From Typhlomys cinereus (taxonomy: Eukaryota; Chordata; Mammalia; Rodentia; Platacanthomyidae), in assembly GCA_023101885.1 (NCBI GenBank), contig JALPQD010000027.1, forward strand, positions 6,735,021 through 6,799,020: a DNA stretch of 64,000 nucleotides, in the 5' to 3' direction. The notes below the pieces were generated by a model, which saw nothing but the letters and a program-made list of their open reading frames with translations, searched no databases and was not told the DNA's origin. This document shows positions 9,775-20,710 of the stretch, piece by piece. The position numbers and the translations under genes are program-made. The stretch's first letter is position 1. Each line of letters opens with the position of its first letter.

Positions 9775-9995
9775 TGTTTTCTTTGCGATGAGGTCTCAAG
9801 TGTCCTACGTGGCCCTCTGATTCCCAAGGTAGCCAGGAATAACCCTGAACTTCTGGACCCCCTGCTTCCACCTCCTGAGTGCTGAGCTTATAGACATGTA
9901 TCCCCACGCCAGTGTTTGTAGTGCTGGGAATGAAACCCTGGGCTTCAAGCACGTCACACAATCACTCCACCAACTGAGTTACATGCTAGTCCCAC
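9775..9995 (-). mobile_element. B4-type SINE, minus strand
   Basis: Reversed B1 body (GAGGTCTCAAGTGTCCTACG, AGCCAGGAATAACCCTGAAC, CCACCTCCTGAGTGCTGAG) followed by the reversed ID head (GTAGTGCTGGGAATGAAACC, CACCAACTGAGTTACATGC). All parts are in B4 order. Confidence 0.85.
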
Positions 9996-10675
9996 TTGGG
10001 GAAATATGTAGTTTCGATTTCTCCATTGCTGATGTTCAAATCTGGTGGTATTCCAAGTGTGCATTGACTCGGGACACAAATCACAGGGTGGTTTTGTTTA
10101 ACCTAACTTCTAATGAGTGAGCAAGTGTCTCTTTTTGTTCCCAGTAGTAAAAGAATCAATAGTCATGGCTTTTTCCCCATCGGAAACTCTACAGATGTAA
10201 GAATAAATGAACAAGCAAATAGATCAGAATTCAGTGTTTTTCTGTGTCTCTGTCTCTCTCTTTAGTTCTTCCTTCCTGCCTCCCTCTCTCTTTTTCTTCC
10301 CCTTTGCTCTCTCAATCTCTCCTTGGTGATGGCAGAAGGATGAAATATAGGAAGAAGGTTTCTGATTCTTCAGTGGGGTCAGAACATTTCTAGAGATGTG
10401 AAAATTATGAAACACTCCTTTCCCTGCATGACACAGGCCAAGATCTTTGCAGTCCACTAATACAGGTCAAGTGATGGAAGGGATATGACTTCAGTTCACT
10501 TCCTTGGATGCCCATGGGTTTCCCCTGGCTTCTGACTTTAGATCTGCTGTTGACCTCACCATGCTTGGTTTCCTTATCTTTTAAATGTGTGTGTGGATGG
10601 GGAAATTACCTGTTTATGTTGACATGGTTGGTTCTGGCCCTCTTGTGTTTTTTTCTGTGCATGTGTTCTCATTCA
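9996..10675. other. unique sequence with a short pyrimidine tract
   Basis: No gene is recognised. A C/T-rich run lies at about 10,237-10,322. Confidence 0.4.
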
Positions 10676-10765
10676 CTCTGAACCTCAGCCCTTTGAGATA
10701 GACACTGTCAATATACGGGCAAGAAAGCCAAGGTATCAGGAAATATCTGAACTGGACATTAAGTG
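10676..10765 (-). mobile_element. MIR relic, minus strand
   Basis: CCCTTTGAGATAGACACTGT, CGGGCAAGAAAGCCAAGG and AAATATCTGAACTGGACATT track the reversed MIR core and 3' half (gatgaggaaactgaggc…gtcacacagctagt). Very diverged. Confidence 0.5.
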
Positions 10766-10869
10766 GTTTTACCTCCTTGTAGAGCATCCACACAGACAGA
10801 CTCACATGCATGACATTGCCTCTGAGACCATCAAAGGCCCCTGTAAGTAGGGTCGAGAGAGGGGCAAGA

Positions 10870-11122
10870 GAGGTGACATCAATGCTGTGTGTCCATATAT
10901 ATACATGTGTGAATATGGGTGTACATGTACACATGTGTGTGGAGGTCACAGATGAACCTCAATCTCTTGTCCACCCAGGGATCTGCCTGTCTCTGCCCTC
11001 CAGTGCTAGAATTTTAGGCATGTGATATCCTCCCTGCTTTCTAAGGGGGGTCTGAGGATCCGAACTCAGATCCTGTTGTTTTCATGGCAAGTACTTTACC
11101 CGCAAAGCCATTTCCCCAACCC
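10870..11122 (-). mobile_element. B3-type SINE, minus strand
   Basis: ACATGTGTGTGGAGGTCACA, GATCTGCCTGTCTCTGCCCT, CCAGTGCTAGAATTTTAGGC, then the reversed head GATCCGAACTCAGATCCTG, GGCAAGTACTTTACCCGC, CCATTTCCCCAACC. Confidence 0.85.
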
Positions 11123-12429
11123 TTCAGATCAGCCTCCCTAGCTGCCTTCCTCTCCTCCATCTCTGTTTGATTCTTCCTCATCCTCTCAGCTTGCCCTCTC
11201 TTCAGTGTGCACCCCATCTCTCTCTCTTTCTCTCTCCTCTTTATCTTCATTTTTGCTCTCTTCCTTTCTCTCCTTTGCCAGAGCAAAGAAAGAATGGTCA
11301 GCTTCTCAATAGACCAGGTGTCTGAGCACAGGGGCACTGTCTCTTCCACATCTCAGGATTCATCAAATGCCCTTTACGTTGTAAATCCCATTAAACAAAG
11401 AACACATTCAAATCCCAGGTCAAAGGGAAAGAGAAGCCCAATGAGCAGGCCACATGGCAGGGTGGGGCACAGTCTGTAACATCCCTGCTTGTAAAATCCT
11501 GCCATAAGTCATCATAGAACAGAGCTCAAGTACCTCCTCTGCACAGTGGTGTCCATCAGATGGCCCCAGGCCACTCCTGACCTTTTGACCCTGTTATTCC
11601 TAACCACACCATGATTACAGCCCAACCCATTCACAGCACTAGATATCACCAGAACAAGGAGAGGCAAGGCCCTTTCCCCAGGGCATGTGGTTCAGCACTG
11701 GCCTACATGTGTGGGTGTCCTGGGGACCCTAGATCTCTGACTCTACAAGTCCCCTGTTTTCCAAGAAGATTAAGCTATTCCTCATTGGGGTTGTTGCGCC
11801 CTCCGCAAGATGTGTGGAGTTTGCTCTGGATAGGGTGTTTCTCTGGAGCATCTAATTATAACCTCCAAGAAGATTAGCAGATGTTACAATTGTCTTTCCT
11901 CTTTGATTAAATATTTTCTGCATGAGCAGTCCTCTTAGATTTTCCTGCTCTGCTTTGCACAATCTTTATAAAGAACTGACATATGTCTTTAATTTTTCTG
12001 GAGGGTTCTCCCACAGACTTGGTAAGAGTATTGTCAGATTCATAATCTCTCTCTCTTTTTCATTCTCTCTTTCCTCTCTACTAGCTCTCCTTACCTCCTT
12101 CCCTTCCTCTTTCCATTTTTCCCTCTCCACTCCTAGTCTTTATGTAATTTGACATTGGTTGTAAAGTAGCTGATCGGTGGGAATGTGAATGGAATCTAGA
12201 CTCTGGCTGACTTCCACTGTGTGTATGTATATTCTCTCAATGAAAAACTGCAAATTGCAAAGGAGAATTAGCCAACCTTGCACTACAGCTAAGAATTCCC
12301 AGTGTGCAAGTGAGAGTGTGAGCAGATAAAGCCTCTTTCATGATAGCCCTGTGAAGGTCTGCAGATTCCCCTTCCTATGCATCAGTTCCAGAGAGTTGAG
12401 CAGTCAGCTAGAAGTTTTATCAGCATCTG
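11123..12429. other. unique sequence with pyrimidine-rich patches
   Basis: C/T-rich patches lie at about 11,205-11,275 and 12,045-12,135. The rest is unique and I see no supported gene or RNA. Confidence 0.4.
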
Positions 12430-12600
12430 AAATGACTTTGTGGGTCAAGCACCTGTCAGGGAAGCAGGGCACCCTGAGTTCAGTTTTTAGTACCCTTGAA
12501 GTAAAGCTCAGTAGACAGAATGATCCTTGGGGCTTGCTGGATAGCCAGCCTCACTAAATTGGCAGACTCCAGGTTCCATGAGAGACCAGACCTGTGTTAG
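12430..12600 (+). mobile_element. B3-type SINE fragment, plus strand
   Basis: GGGTCAAGCACCTGTCAGGG, CACCCTGAGTTCAGTTTTTA, GGATAGCCAGCCTCACTAAA, CTCCAGGTTCCATGAGAGAC. The order is head, lost centre, then the 'agcctag…gagagaccc' end of B3. Confidence 0.6.
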
Positions 12601-12989
12601 GAACTATGCCTGGTTCTGCCATCTGCCTGTAATAATCAGTCAAAACATTGACAGTGAAAAACTGACAAAGGAAATGTTTTCAATGTGGCTCTACTGGAAA
12701 GAAAATATCCTGTTGCTTTTAAAGTCCCTCTGTGAGGTTTGGAGGTGGGATTTAGGTTTAGGTTGCAGGTCAGAGCAATGCAGTTTCTGGTCAAGGTGTG
12801 GTTTGGCCCACTACTGACCCATCATTGCCTGGACTCCAAGTCTCTCCTAAAAGACTGTCTGATAAGCTGTCAGAGCTGAGTGACATCTCTTTAGTGAGAC
12901 AAATTTCTCTTCTGACTGAAGCCAGATCTGGCAAATTTTCAGTACTTTGAAGTTCCCCTCTTCCCCTTTCACCAGTGCAAGATTCCTGG

Positions 12990-13205
12990 GGGAGAAAGAA
13001 GGAAGGAATGAAGGAATGAAGGAGGGAAGAAATCAAGAAAAGCAGGAAGGAAGCAAGGAAAGAAGGAAGGAAGAAAGGAAGGAAGGAAGGAAGGAGGAAG
13101 GAAGGAAGGAAGGAAGGAAGGAAGGAAGGAAGGAAGGAAGGAAGGAAGGAAGGAAGGAAGGAAGGAAAGGAGACAGAGAGAGAGAAAGAAAGAGAGAGGG
13201 GGTAA
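12990..13205. repeat. (GAAG)n purine tract
   Basis: About 215 bases of almost pure A/G, mostly GAAG tetramers, perfect through about 13,075-13,165. It has mirror-repeat character. The Lys/Glu/Gly/Arg-repeat open frame is an artefact. Confidence 0.95.
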
Positions 13206-13559
13206 AGAGAAAATAAAATGAGACTACTTGATTTGGTTGATCAAATAGACCAATACAATAAATTCCAACTCCTCCTCCTTTATCTCCAATTAGTGAGGAA
13301 GAGGGAGGGAGAATCCTATCTTCTTAATATGCCTCTGAACTGAATACAAGAGTCATTTAGTAGGGAAAGGAGTTAATTCCATGAAGGGGTGCTTCATGAG
13401 TGTTTGCAGTACTCAGAACTTGTTCAGATTAACAGGTTCTGACGACTTGTATGACTTGCCCTCCAGCCAATGAATATTAGCAGCACCCTTTCAGTTATGC
13501 TTCTACAGTGACCACCAGGCCCAGGCGTCTGCTGGTACAAGTTAGTTTGGCTTGTTTCC
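13206..13559. other. unique sequence, nothing recognised
   Basis: No repeat or coding pattern that I can support. Confidence 0.4.
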
Positions 13560-13960
13560 CACACATCTAACAAATGGAATCCCATGAGATTTGTTATTTG
13601 GTGCCTCTCTTGCTTTATTCAAATAATATATTCATTTGATTCATGCATATTGCTGTGCTTAATTATAGACTTTCTATTCTCATTACTGTATAGTATTCTG
13701 TTGTATAACTGTAGTAATTCTCTCTGTCTCTCTCTTTCTCTCTGTGTATTTTCACTGTCGGGGAGCATTTGAAGAGTTTCCATTTTGAGAGCATTATAAA
13801 TAGTGTTGCTATGAATAATCTACAACATGTGTCTTGATGAACAAAAATACGTGTGTGTGTATGTGTTTATGGACTGTGCATAGCTGCTATTCCATGCAGT
13901 ATTGAGATGCTCCTAAGCAATATCCATGATTTTATTCCCATTAACCATATGTGGAAATAA
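13560..13960 (-). mobile_element. old L1 fragment, minus strand
   Basis: The plus strand reads GAATCCCATGAGATTTGTT, TACTGTATAGTATTCTGTTG, GAAGAGTTTCCATTTTGAGA, AATAGTGTTGCTATGAATAA and CATGTGTCTTGATGAAC. This is the reversed L1M sequence around the 'tggctattgtgaataatgc' region. A short CT-rich insertion (about 13,715-13,745) interrupts it. Confidence 0.65.
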
Positions 13961-14029
13961 GCATGGTAAAGAGACTTGGAAAGTGCTGCTTTGGGTCCAA
14001 TTCTACTTTTCTCTTTTAGCATATTGTGC

Positions 14030-14320
14030 ATGTATATGTATGAGCACAATGCCTGGGCACGGGTGTTTATATGTACATGGGAGGGTGTACATTTTTGCGA
14101 AGGCCATTGTTCCTCACACACTTCCCACTTTTTTGCTTTGAGACAATGTCTCTCACTAGCCTAGAATCCACCAAATATCTAGGCCGGCTGCCTATGGAGT
14201 CCCAGGGGTTCTCCTGCCCCAACCTCCCCAGTGCTTTCTATATGTGGGTTCTGGGGGATAAAAGTCAAGTCTGTAGTTCATTTTTCTTCCTCTTCCCAAG
14301 CGAGACATTGCCCCAGCTTT
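14030..14320 (-). mobile_element. B3-type SINE, minus strand, diverged
   Basis: GAGACAATGTCTCTCACTAG, CTAGAATCCACCAAATATCT, AGTCCCAGGGGTTCTCCTGC, CCCCAGTGCTTTCTATATGT, then a short reversed head GCGAGACATTGCCCCAGC. Confidence 0.65.
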
Positions 14321-15192
14321 ATTATTGCCTTAACATCAATGTTGTGCTGTTCCGTGGTTCTTAGAAAGATTTGTGTGGGAGCATGTACCAACCAGAGGGC
14401 TCCAGCCGAGCCCTTCGCCTCCTTTCTTGTTTCCTGGCAAATGCTGGTCGAGTGTTTAATACCCAGGGTACTGGGGGCATGCACACTGTGCCCAGTCACA
14501 ATCCATCCTTTTAATATGACTTGCTGCTTTACGCAGCAGTCCATGCTGAATCCTGGGCTTCCCAGTCACACCCCCCCCCCCAGTGTGATTCTCTCCTTCT
14601 CCTGTAGTGCGGGCAGGACCTGAGAAAATGACAGAAGCCTCCTCTGTGAACAGACCGCAGTGTGTGGCCAAGATGGGGATTTTCCTATTGGCGTATGTTC
14701 ATTGCACACAGTACTGGTCAGGGAAAGTTCTAAAAAGATAAATTGAAAATGGACAACTTTTTTTTTTCCAATTGGAAGGATATTATTGGGAAGGCAAGGA
14801 TAGGGGGATTGGATTGTTCACCGTGGAGTCGTCTATATAATTCTAACTGCTTTGAGTCATAGATTGTTGTTGCAAAGGTAACCTTCCATGTATGTGAATT
14901 TGTGTTTACAATTGCATATATTACTGGTAAGGAAACATGCTAAAGGTAGGATTCATAGGATAATGAAAAAATGATTTCTTTTCCCCAGAACATAGAGATA
15001 ACCAAAGGTAATTTAAACCAGGATCAGATTTCAGCTTTTCCCAGGGTGCATCGCTGGTTGCAGACACGTTAATATGTAAGATACAAGTCAAGGCTGTTAA
15101 GAGACAAACCAACAGCTATTTCTAAGTACAGTATGTATGAAGCATTTGCAAAATAGACAAAGAAAGACACATGACTCAATATCTTACTGTAG
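14321..15192. other. unique sequence, nothing recognised
   Basis: Includes a C10 run near 14,572 and a T11 run near 14,759. I see no supported gene. Confidence 0.4.
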
Positions 15193-15385
15193 CTTGGGAG
15201 AGACCAAGTCAGTAAAACTCCTGCTGTGTAGGCATGAAGACCTGAGTTACCCCAGAACCCACATTAAAAAAAAGGCGAGTATGCCAGCACACACTTGTAA
15301 CCCCAGTGCTGGGTAGCAGGAGACAGAAGAATCTAGTCCAACCAGTGAGCTCCAGGTCCGTGAGTGACTCTGTCTTCAAAGTATA
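15193..15385 (+). mobile_element. B3-type SINE, plus strand
   Basis: GAGAGACCAAGTCAGTAAAA, GAAGACCTGAGTTACCCCAG, ACACACTTGTAACCCCAGTG, CAGTGAGCTCCAGGTCCGTG. The B2-like copy at 15,386 follows at once, and a CA tail consistent with this element resumes after it (15,600-15,620). Confidence 0.8.
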
Positions 15386-15570
15386 TGGGCCAGTGAAATG
15401 GCTCAGCAGGTAAAGGCACCTGCGTGCAAACCTGGAGACCTCAGTTTGATCCTGGCACCCACGTGATATAAGGACAGAACAAACTCCCAAAACAGTTGTC
15501 CTTTGACCTGCACACCTACACCATGCCCCTCCCCCATCTCAAGAAAATAAAATAATTTTTTAAAGCAAAC
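15386..15570 (+). mobile_element. B2-like SINE, plus strand
   Basis: ATGGGCCAGTGAAATGGCTC, GGAGACCTCAGTTTGATCCT, CAAAACAGTTGTCCTTTGAC and an AAAATAAAATAATTTTTT tail. It appears to be inserted near the 3' end of the B3 copy before it. Confidence 0.85.
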
Positions 15571-15620
15571 AAGTAGATAGTACCTACCATAGATGTTATG
15601 TACACACACACGCACATACA

Positions 15621-16100
15621 TGAAGAGTTTAACTTCATTTCACTACATGTCAATCTTTGCCCAGATATTGAGTACTGGTGTTGAGATCAGCGACTGTTTG
15701 AGCCAGGACCCCTGTCTCCGAGGTGCCCAGGTTTAGTAGGAATGACAGACAAGCAAACACCTGTCATGTATTTATAACCACCACAGCAGCCGAATGAAGT
15801 GCTGAGGGGACAGGGGGCATGCAGAGGAATGCTTCCTTAAATAAGACTGGCAGTGGTTTCTCTCAAGGGCTCAAGAGGCATGAATGGCTTAAAGGACTTG
15901 ATGCAATTAACATATCACATATTGAACAGTTTCTACTGAATTCCCCTTTGAATTGGCTTATACCTGGCTATTTTCTCTGTGTGCGTAATTCACAACAGCA
16001 GTCCGTGTATTTTATTTGTGTCTTCATCCACCATAGTCTCTAACATTCTAGTACTCATTTCACTGATTTCTTACTAAAATAGAACCTTCAGTAGAATTTC
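15621..16100. other. unique sequence, nothing recognised
   Basis: No supported gene or repeat. Confidence 0.4.
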
Positions 16101-16325
16101 TGTCTTCTCTCCTTCCCTCCTTCCCTCTCTCCTTCCCTTCTCCCTTCTCTTCCTCCCTCCTTCCTTTCCTTCCACATTCTCTCCCTCCCTCCCTCCCTCC
16201 CTCCTGCTTTTCTCTTTCCTCCCTCCCTCCCTCCTCCCTCCCCATCCCTCCTCCATCCTTCCTCCCTCCTTTCTTCCTTCCTTCCTTCTTTCCTTCCTTC
16301 CTTCTCTTTCTCTCTTTCTCTCTAT
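16101..16325. repeat. (CCCT/CCTT)n pyrimidine tract
   Basis: About 225 bases of almost pure C/T with CCCT and CTTC units. The minus-strand Gly/Glu/Arg-rich frames are artefacts. Confidence 0.95.
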
Positions 16326-16344
16326 GTTATGTCTGAGAATGAAA

Positions 16345-16590
16345 AAAACCTTGGTTCTGTTTTTGCTTCTTGAGCCCGAGTCTCACATCGCCCAGTCTGG
16401 CCTCAAACTTGGAAGGCAGCCAAGGATGAGCTTGAACTTCCGGTCCTCCTGCCTCCATCTCTTGGGTGCTGGGGTTACCCGCCGAGTGTACCACCTCATC
16501 TGGTTCATGCAGTGCTGGGGATGGAACCCAGGGCCATGTACCTGCTAGGCCAGCATTCTACCAGCTGATCCACAACGTCCCAACTCCTAC
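16345..16590 (-). mobile_element. B4-type SINE, minus strand
   Basis: GAGTCTCACATCGCCCAGTC, GGCCTCAAACTTGGAAGG, GAACTTCCGGTCCTCCTGCC form a reversed B1. TGCAGTGCTGGGGATGGAAC, CTGCTAGGCCAGCATTCTAC form a reversed ID head. One of the best preserved B4 copies in the window. Confidence 0.9.
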
Positions 16591-17138
16591 AAGCAAGTCT
16601 AAAGAATTCTCGAATGATGCTTTACTGTCTCAGCACTGGGCGGTTACTGGGATATTTCATTTTGCTCCATGGAAATGTGCAGCTGGAGAAGTTGATAGCT
16701 TCTTCTCACCTGGATGTTTGCACAGGGTCTCTCATAACTCTGAGGAGTTTTCTCTTGAGGTTTTTATAGCTCTAACCCTGTAACTATTGATGTATGTTGT
16801 ACTTATGACTGCATTTTTTGTCATAAAAGCACACGGTCTTATGATAGCAAAGTAGCAGTGACTCTTTGGAGGAAGGAAGGAAGGGAACTTGCCAGAGCAG
16901 GGAAGGGTGCGGGGCAGGAGAGCAAATTAAGACAGCATGATGAAGTGGGTGTATGAAGACATCATGGAGAACCATTTGCTGTGGATGATGTCTTAAAACA
17001 GTAAAGTAAAAATTTAACAAAGCTTGTGTTCTCCAGTTCAAATTTCAAAGAAATTTGAGAATTCCTCATCTCTTTGGGTATTTGTTATTCTGTTTGTTCT
17101 TCCAAATACCTTAGAGGCATTTTGGAGGTTGCCTTTCT
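16591..17138. other. unique sequence, nothing recognised
   Basis: No supported gene or repeat. Confidence 0.4.
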
Positions 17139-17279
17139 CTCTCTCTTTCTTCCTTTCTTCCTTTCTTCCTTTCTTCCTTTCTTTCTTCCTTTCTTTCTTT
17201 CTTCCTTTCTTCCTTCCTTTCTTTCTTCCTTCCTTTCTTTTTTTCTTCCTTTCTTTCTTTCTTTTTCTTTCTTTCTTTC

Positions 17280-17346
<67 letters not shown>
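17139..17346. repeat. (CTTT)n / (CTTC)n pyrimidine tract
   Basis: About 210 bases of C/T. The left part mixes CTTC and CTTT. From about 17,250 on it is nearly perfect CTTT. The Phe/Leu/Ser-repeat (plus) and Lys/Glu/Arg-repeat (minus) frames are artefacts. Confidence 0.96.
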
Positions 17347-17348
<2 letters not shown>

Positions 17349-17429
17349 TCTGGGGAAATTAAACCTAGTACATGATTGAACCAAGTGTTTATTTCATCAG
17401 CATAATAATAGTATTATTGCTATTTGTGT

Positions 17430-17712
17430 TGTTCAGGCATGTACACATGGGTGGAGGTCAGAGGTTAGCTTGAAGTGCCATTCCTCTGGTGCCATCCACC
17501 TTGTTTTCTGACTTAGGGTCTCTCATGATCTGGAGCTTACCAAGGCTGACTGGCCAGGGAGCCCCAGGGAATTCCTGTCTCCACCTCTCCACCTTTGGAA
17601 TCACAATTGTGCCCAACCACACCCAGTTTTTTCTAGTGATTCTGGGGACAGAACTCGGGCCCCCTGTTTGAGACGCACACATTTTACTAACAGGGCTGCC
17701 CCAACCCCTCAT
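17430..17712 (-). mobile_element. B3-type SINE, minus strand
   Basis: GCATGTACACATGGGTGGAG, GTGCCATCCACCTTGTTTTC, GGGTCTCTCATGATCTGGAG, AGCTTACCAAGGCTGACTGG, then GATTCTGGGGACAGAACTCG and CAGGGCTGCCCCAACCCC as the reversed head. Confidence 0.9.
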
Positions 17713-18034
17713 CAGAATAACTTTTGAATTAGCTATTTCTTTCTTTCATCCATTAGTTTGTGTTTTCTTCTTGGTATTTTATTTTAAATCAGATTTTCTC
17801 TTTTTAGATAATAATAGAGCAACTAGTTTATAGCAAATAGTTCCTGGTGCTTGTTTGTTTGTTCTTCATAATTTCTTATCTCTTTTATCAGAGGCATTAC
17901 TACTTGGTATATATTCATGCTTCCTGTTAGTTTTAGTGTGCTCATTGTTTTCATTGCTTTGATAATGACTTTTTGATCATTTTTAATTTGGATTATCTCT
18001 TTTTTCAAGTACTTTGAAATGTCCATTTTGGCAG
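17713..18034. other. AT-rich unique or very old repeat sequence
   Basis: Strongly T-rich. It could be a decayed antisense L1 stretch, but I cannot place it. No gene seen. Confidence 0.35.
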
Positions 18035-18235
18035 GACTGTGTCCATGGCTCAGGTGGTCGAGTGTTTACCTAGAATGCTTGAGGTCTTTTTTTCCACCCA
18101 CAGCACTGTATAATCCAGGTGTGGTACAGCCAGGAAGGTTTGCCCAGTAACCCATCTGGAAGTAGATGTTCTCAGTGAGCTGGTATGTCTGTCCTGTGAG
18201 GTCAGCATGAGTATATCTCAGGCAAAACCAAACTG
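18035..18235 (+). mobile_element. possible B4/B3-type SINE, plus strand, very diverged
   Basis: CATGGCTCAGGTGGTCGAGT, GTTTACCTAGAATGCTTGAG and GTATAATCCAGGTGTGGTAC keep the order of an ID-like head followed by a body. The body match is weak. Confidence 0.45.
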
Positions 18236-18563
18236 TCTGATAACCTGATTCAAGTCTCATCTTTGGGTCTGCTTTCCTTTGCTGCATGGGTCACAATCTC
18301 CATAACCCCAAGCAGAAACTGGCCCAGCGTTACAGGCTTGAACTGGAATTCAGAGAGTACCTGTTCAGTCAGCTTCCCGTGTCCTCAGAGCATAGACTTG
18401 GACTAGGGACACTTGGAAAGTGGTAGAAATAGTGACAGTTTCATTAAAACAATGTATGAATGAGACATGTTACGGAGAGAGGATGCTGACCAAGAGCTGG
18501 AAAGATAAGAAATTCCAGTTCTTTATTTTTGACTCATTTATTTATTTTTAATTCTTTTAGTAT

Positions 18564-18568
<5 letters not shown>
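18236..18568. other. unique sequence, nothing recognised
   Basis: No supported gene or repeat. Confidence 0.4.

Positions 18569-18604
<36 letters not shown>
18569..18604. repeat. (GT)n microsatellite
   Basis: About 18 GT units. The Cys/Val open frame here is an artefact. Confidence 0.97.
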
Positions 18605-18605
<1 letters not shown>

Positions 18606-18608
<3 letters not shown>

Positions 18609-19034
18609 ACATACATGCACACATATATTCCTATTTTCATGTCTTTTGATATGAACTGCCCACTAAATTTCATCTATATTGCCTTTGATGGCATGTGCCT
18701 GAGTGCTTGCTGGAGCATGGATCATCTATCAGTGGGTAGACCATTGAGGAAAGCATCTTCCCTCTCCCCATCCAGCATTAACCCTGACAATCTCTCAGGG
18801 AGGAGCGAGACCTCTTGAGATCTTGAGATCTTTCTCCTTCCATGATGAAATGTTGATGGGACAAATACCCTGTGAGGTCTTATGGAAATATACACGGCTG
18901 CAGTGGGATCATGGATACAACATCCCCGCCATGTTCAGAAGATAATGTTCAACCACACTCTGACCCCCCCTTCAGGCTCTTCCAATTTCACTGTCCCCCT
19001 TTTCTGAAATGTCCTAAATCTGGAGCGGGTGGTA
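18606..19034. other. unique sequence, nothing recognised
   Basis: No supported gene or repeat. It leads into the 12-bp minisatellite. Confidence 0.4.
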
Positions 19035-19140
19035 GCTGGGATGGTGGCTGGGATGGTGGCTGGGATGGTGGCTGGGATGGTGGCTGGGATGGTGGTCGGG
19101 ATGGTGGTCGGGATGGTGGTCGGGATGGTGGCTGGGATGG
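19035..19140. repeat. 12-bp minisatellite, two unit variants
   Basis: Five perfect GCTGGGATGGTG units (19,035-19,094) are followed by three perfect GTCGGGATGGTG units (19,095-19,130) and one partial GCTGGGATGG (19,131-19,140). The variants are blocked, not interspersed, which points to recent unit amplification. A plus-strand frame through it would read Gly-Trp-Asp-Gly then Gly-Arg-Asp-Gly repeats, but nothing else supports translation. Regular GGG/GG runs give quadruplex potential. Confidence 0.97.
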
Positions 19141-19799
19141 CCCATGTAAGCCCAGAGAAGCTCCACTTCCTAGTTATGAATTGTTAGCACTCTGAAGCTT
19201 GGCTATCACTGTGTAGCAGCAGCCAGGTCGCTGTACGTAGGCGTGGGTGCAAGGGGTCTGGCCACTGTCAACTGGCTTCTTTCATGAGATTGATGACTCT
19301 CCTCTGCCCCATTTCACCGCCTTTCTGGAGGAGACCTAGGGGTGCCACTCACAGAAGATATTTTCCTGAAGTGAACAGGCCCCTTTCATCTCCAAACACC
19401 CCCAGGCAACCACTCCCCTGCTCCTTGGGCTCCTTGGTTCATCTTCTCTGTCCCTCTCTTGCCCATTTTAGAGTCTTTGGAGACAGGGCACTCAGCAGAC
19501 CTGGGGCCCTTGCACCCTCTTCCTGCTCTGAGCTTGACTCCTGGCTCGCAGAGCTGCTTTCCCTTCTCCACATCTTCCAGGGAATTAGAACAGGTTATTA
19601 ATCTTACTCAACTACTATTTATGGGAAGTTTTCACATTAAGGCCAATTTATCCCTGGTTGTGTTTCCAAGTCACCATGGACCTTCTCATTAGGTTGTAAA
19701 ATGCACATGCACTCCATGTTTGTGTTTCTCCAGGGCATCAAGCACTCTGGTCCCCAATGTTTTTAAACCACGCTGACCTCACTCTACTCTCCTGTGTGA
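19141..19799. other. unique sequence, no gene supported
   Basis: Moderately GC-rich. Overlapping open frames at about 19,284-19,601 and 19,459-19,692 have no recognisable product. Confidence 0.4.
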
Positions 19800-20390
19800 A
19801 TACGTGTTCTGTTTTCAGGAAAGGACGTAATTGATAGCATAACTAAGCTGAAATTATGCTGTTTTCTCTCCCAAGACTTCAGATTTCCTTTTCTGAGTCC
19901 AATGGCATCAGCGTAGTTTCGAAAGGCTATGTCAGCCTTGGAAAGGCTTGACAGAAGTCCCTCAAAGTTGAATGGAAACCCTCTCTCGCCGCAGAATGTT
20001 CTTTTTCATTCAGAGAAAAGACAGTGCCTCCAATGGAATGAAGAGCAAACATTTGATCAGAGCAGCGAGCCCGGGATGGTGAATGTGTTTATTATGCGAC
20101 GTCTGAGTGAGAGGGCTTCGTGGAGCTGTGGGAGTTCAGGGCAGCCTGCTGCCTGATGTATTGAACGTCCCTTCAGTAAGTGTTCAGTAAGCTACTATGA
20201 CAATGTCAGAGTGTTTGTTTAGAGTGAATGTCTAATGAATACATATAAAAGACAATGAATGGCAACCTCTTGCATTTATCTTTGCGTTACTTAACTGAAC
20301 AGGCAAAGCACCAGCTTAATTTTAATTCAGATTTACTGTATACAGTCCTTATGAGTTTTTCCATAATTTGGTGAAAATTTTGCAAAAATG
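19800..20390. other. CpG-retaining unique block, candidate conserved element
   Basis: Unique DNA with many surviving CpGs in 19,820-20,130 (GGACGTAATTG, CAGCGTAGTTTCG, CTCTCGCCGCAG, AGCAGCGAGCCCG, ATGCGACGTCTG, GCTTCGTGG), followed by an AT-rich flank (TTGCATTTATC, CTTAATTTTAATTCAG). A plus-strand frame is open at 19,929-20,156 with a mixed hydrophilic product (starts MSALERLDRSP), but a TAG lies in frame just upstream and no family is recognised. I favour a non-coding conserved element over an exon. Confidence 0.35.
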
Positions 20391-20399
20391 AAACTAGGG

Positions 20400-20672
20400 A
20401 ACTGGAGAGATGGCTCAGTGGTAAGAGTGCTTGCTGTGAAAGCTAGAGGACCTGAGTTCAAATCCCCAGAAACTACAGAAAAACCCAGGTGTGCTATACA
20501 TACTTGTAACCACAGTGCTGTTGGGTAAGGCAGAGATAGAGAATGGCTCAGGCTTTCTGGCCTCAGTAGGAGACCCTGCCCAAGGGGCTAAAGCAGAGAG
20601 TGGAGATCAGGATACTAAATGTCTTGCTCTGGCCTCTGTGCACACAGCTGCACACACATGTGTACATACTCC

Positions 20673-20709
<37 letters not shown>

Positions 20710-20710
20710 T
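20400..20710 (+). mobile_element. B3-type SINE, plus strand, with (CA)n tail
   Basis: AACTGGAGAGATGGCTCAGT is close to the canonical tRNA-like head. GACCTGAGTTCAAATCCCC is a good box B. ACTTGTAACCACAGTGCTG, GGCCTCAGTAGGAGACCCTG and a CA array at 20,675-20,707 follow. One of the youngest-looking SINEs here. Confidence 0.9.

Noticed and set aside
12947..13216. Lys/Glu/Gly/Arg-repeat frame of 89 codons
   Set aside because: Lies on the GAAG tract.
17024..17384. Open frames of about 100 codons rich in Phe/Leu/Ser (plus) and Lys/Glu/Arg (minus)
   Set aside because: They are translations of the CTTT/GAAA tract and would exist for any such repeat.
18872..19195. 107-codon frame with Gly-Trp-Asp-Gly repeats
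   Set aside because: The repeats are the 12-bp minisatellite; the flanking residues show no domain and no splice or promoter context.
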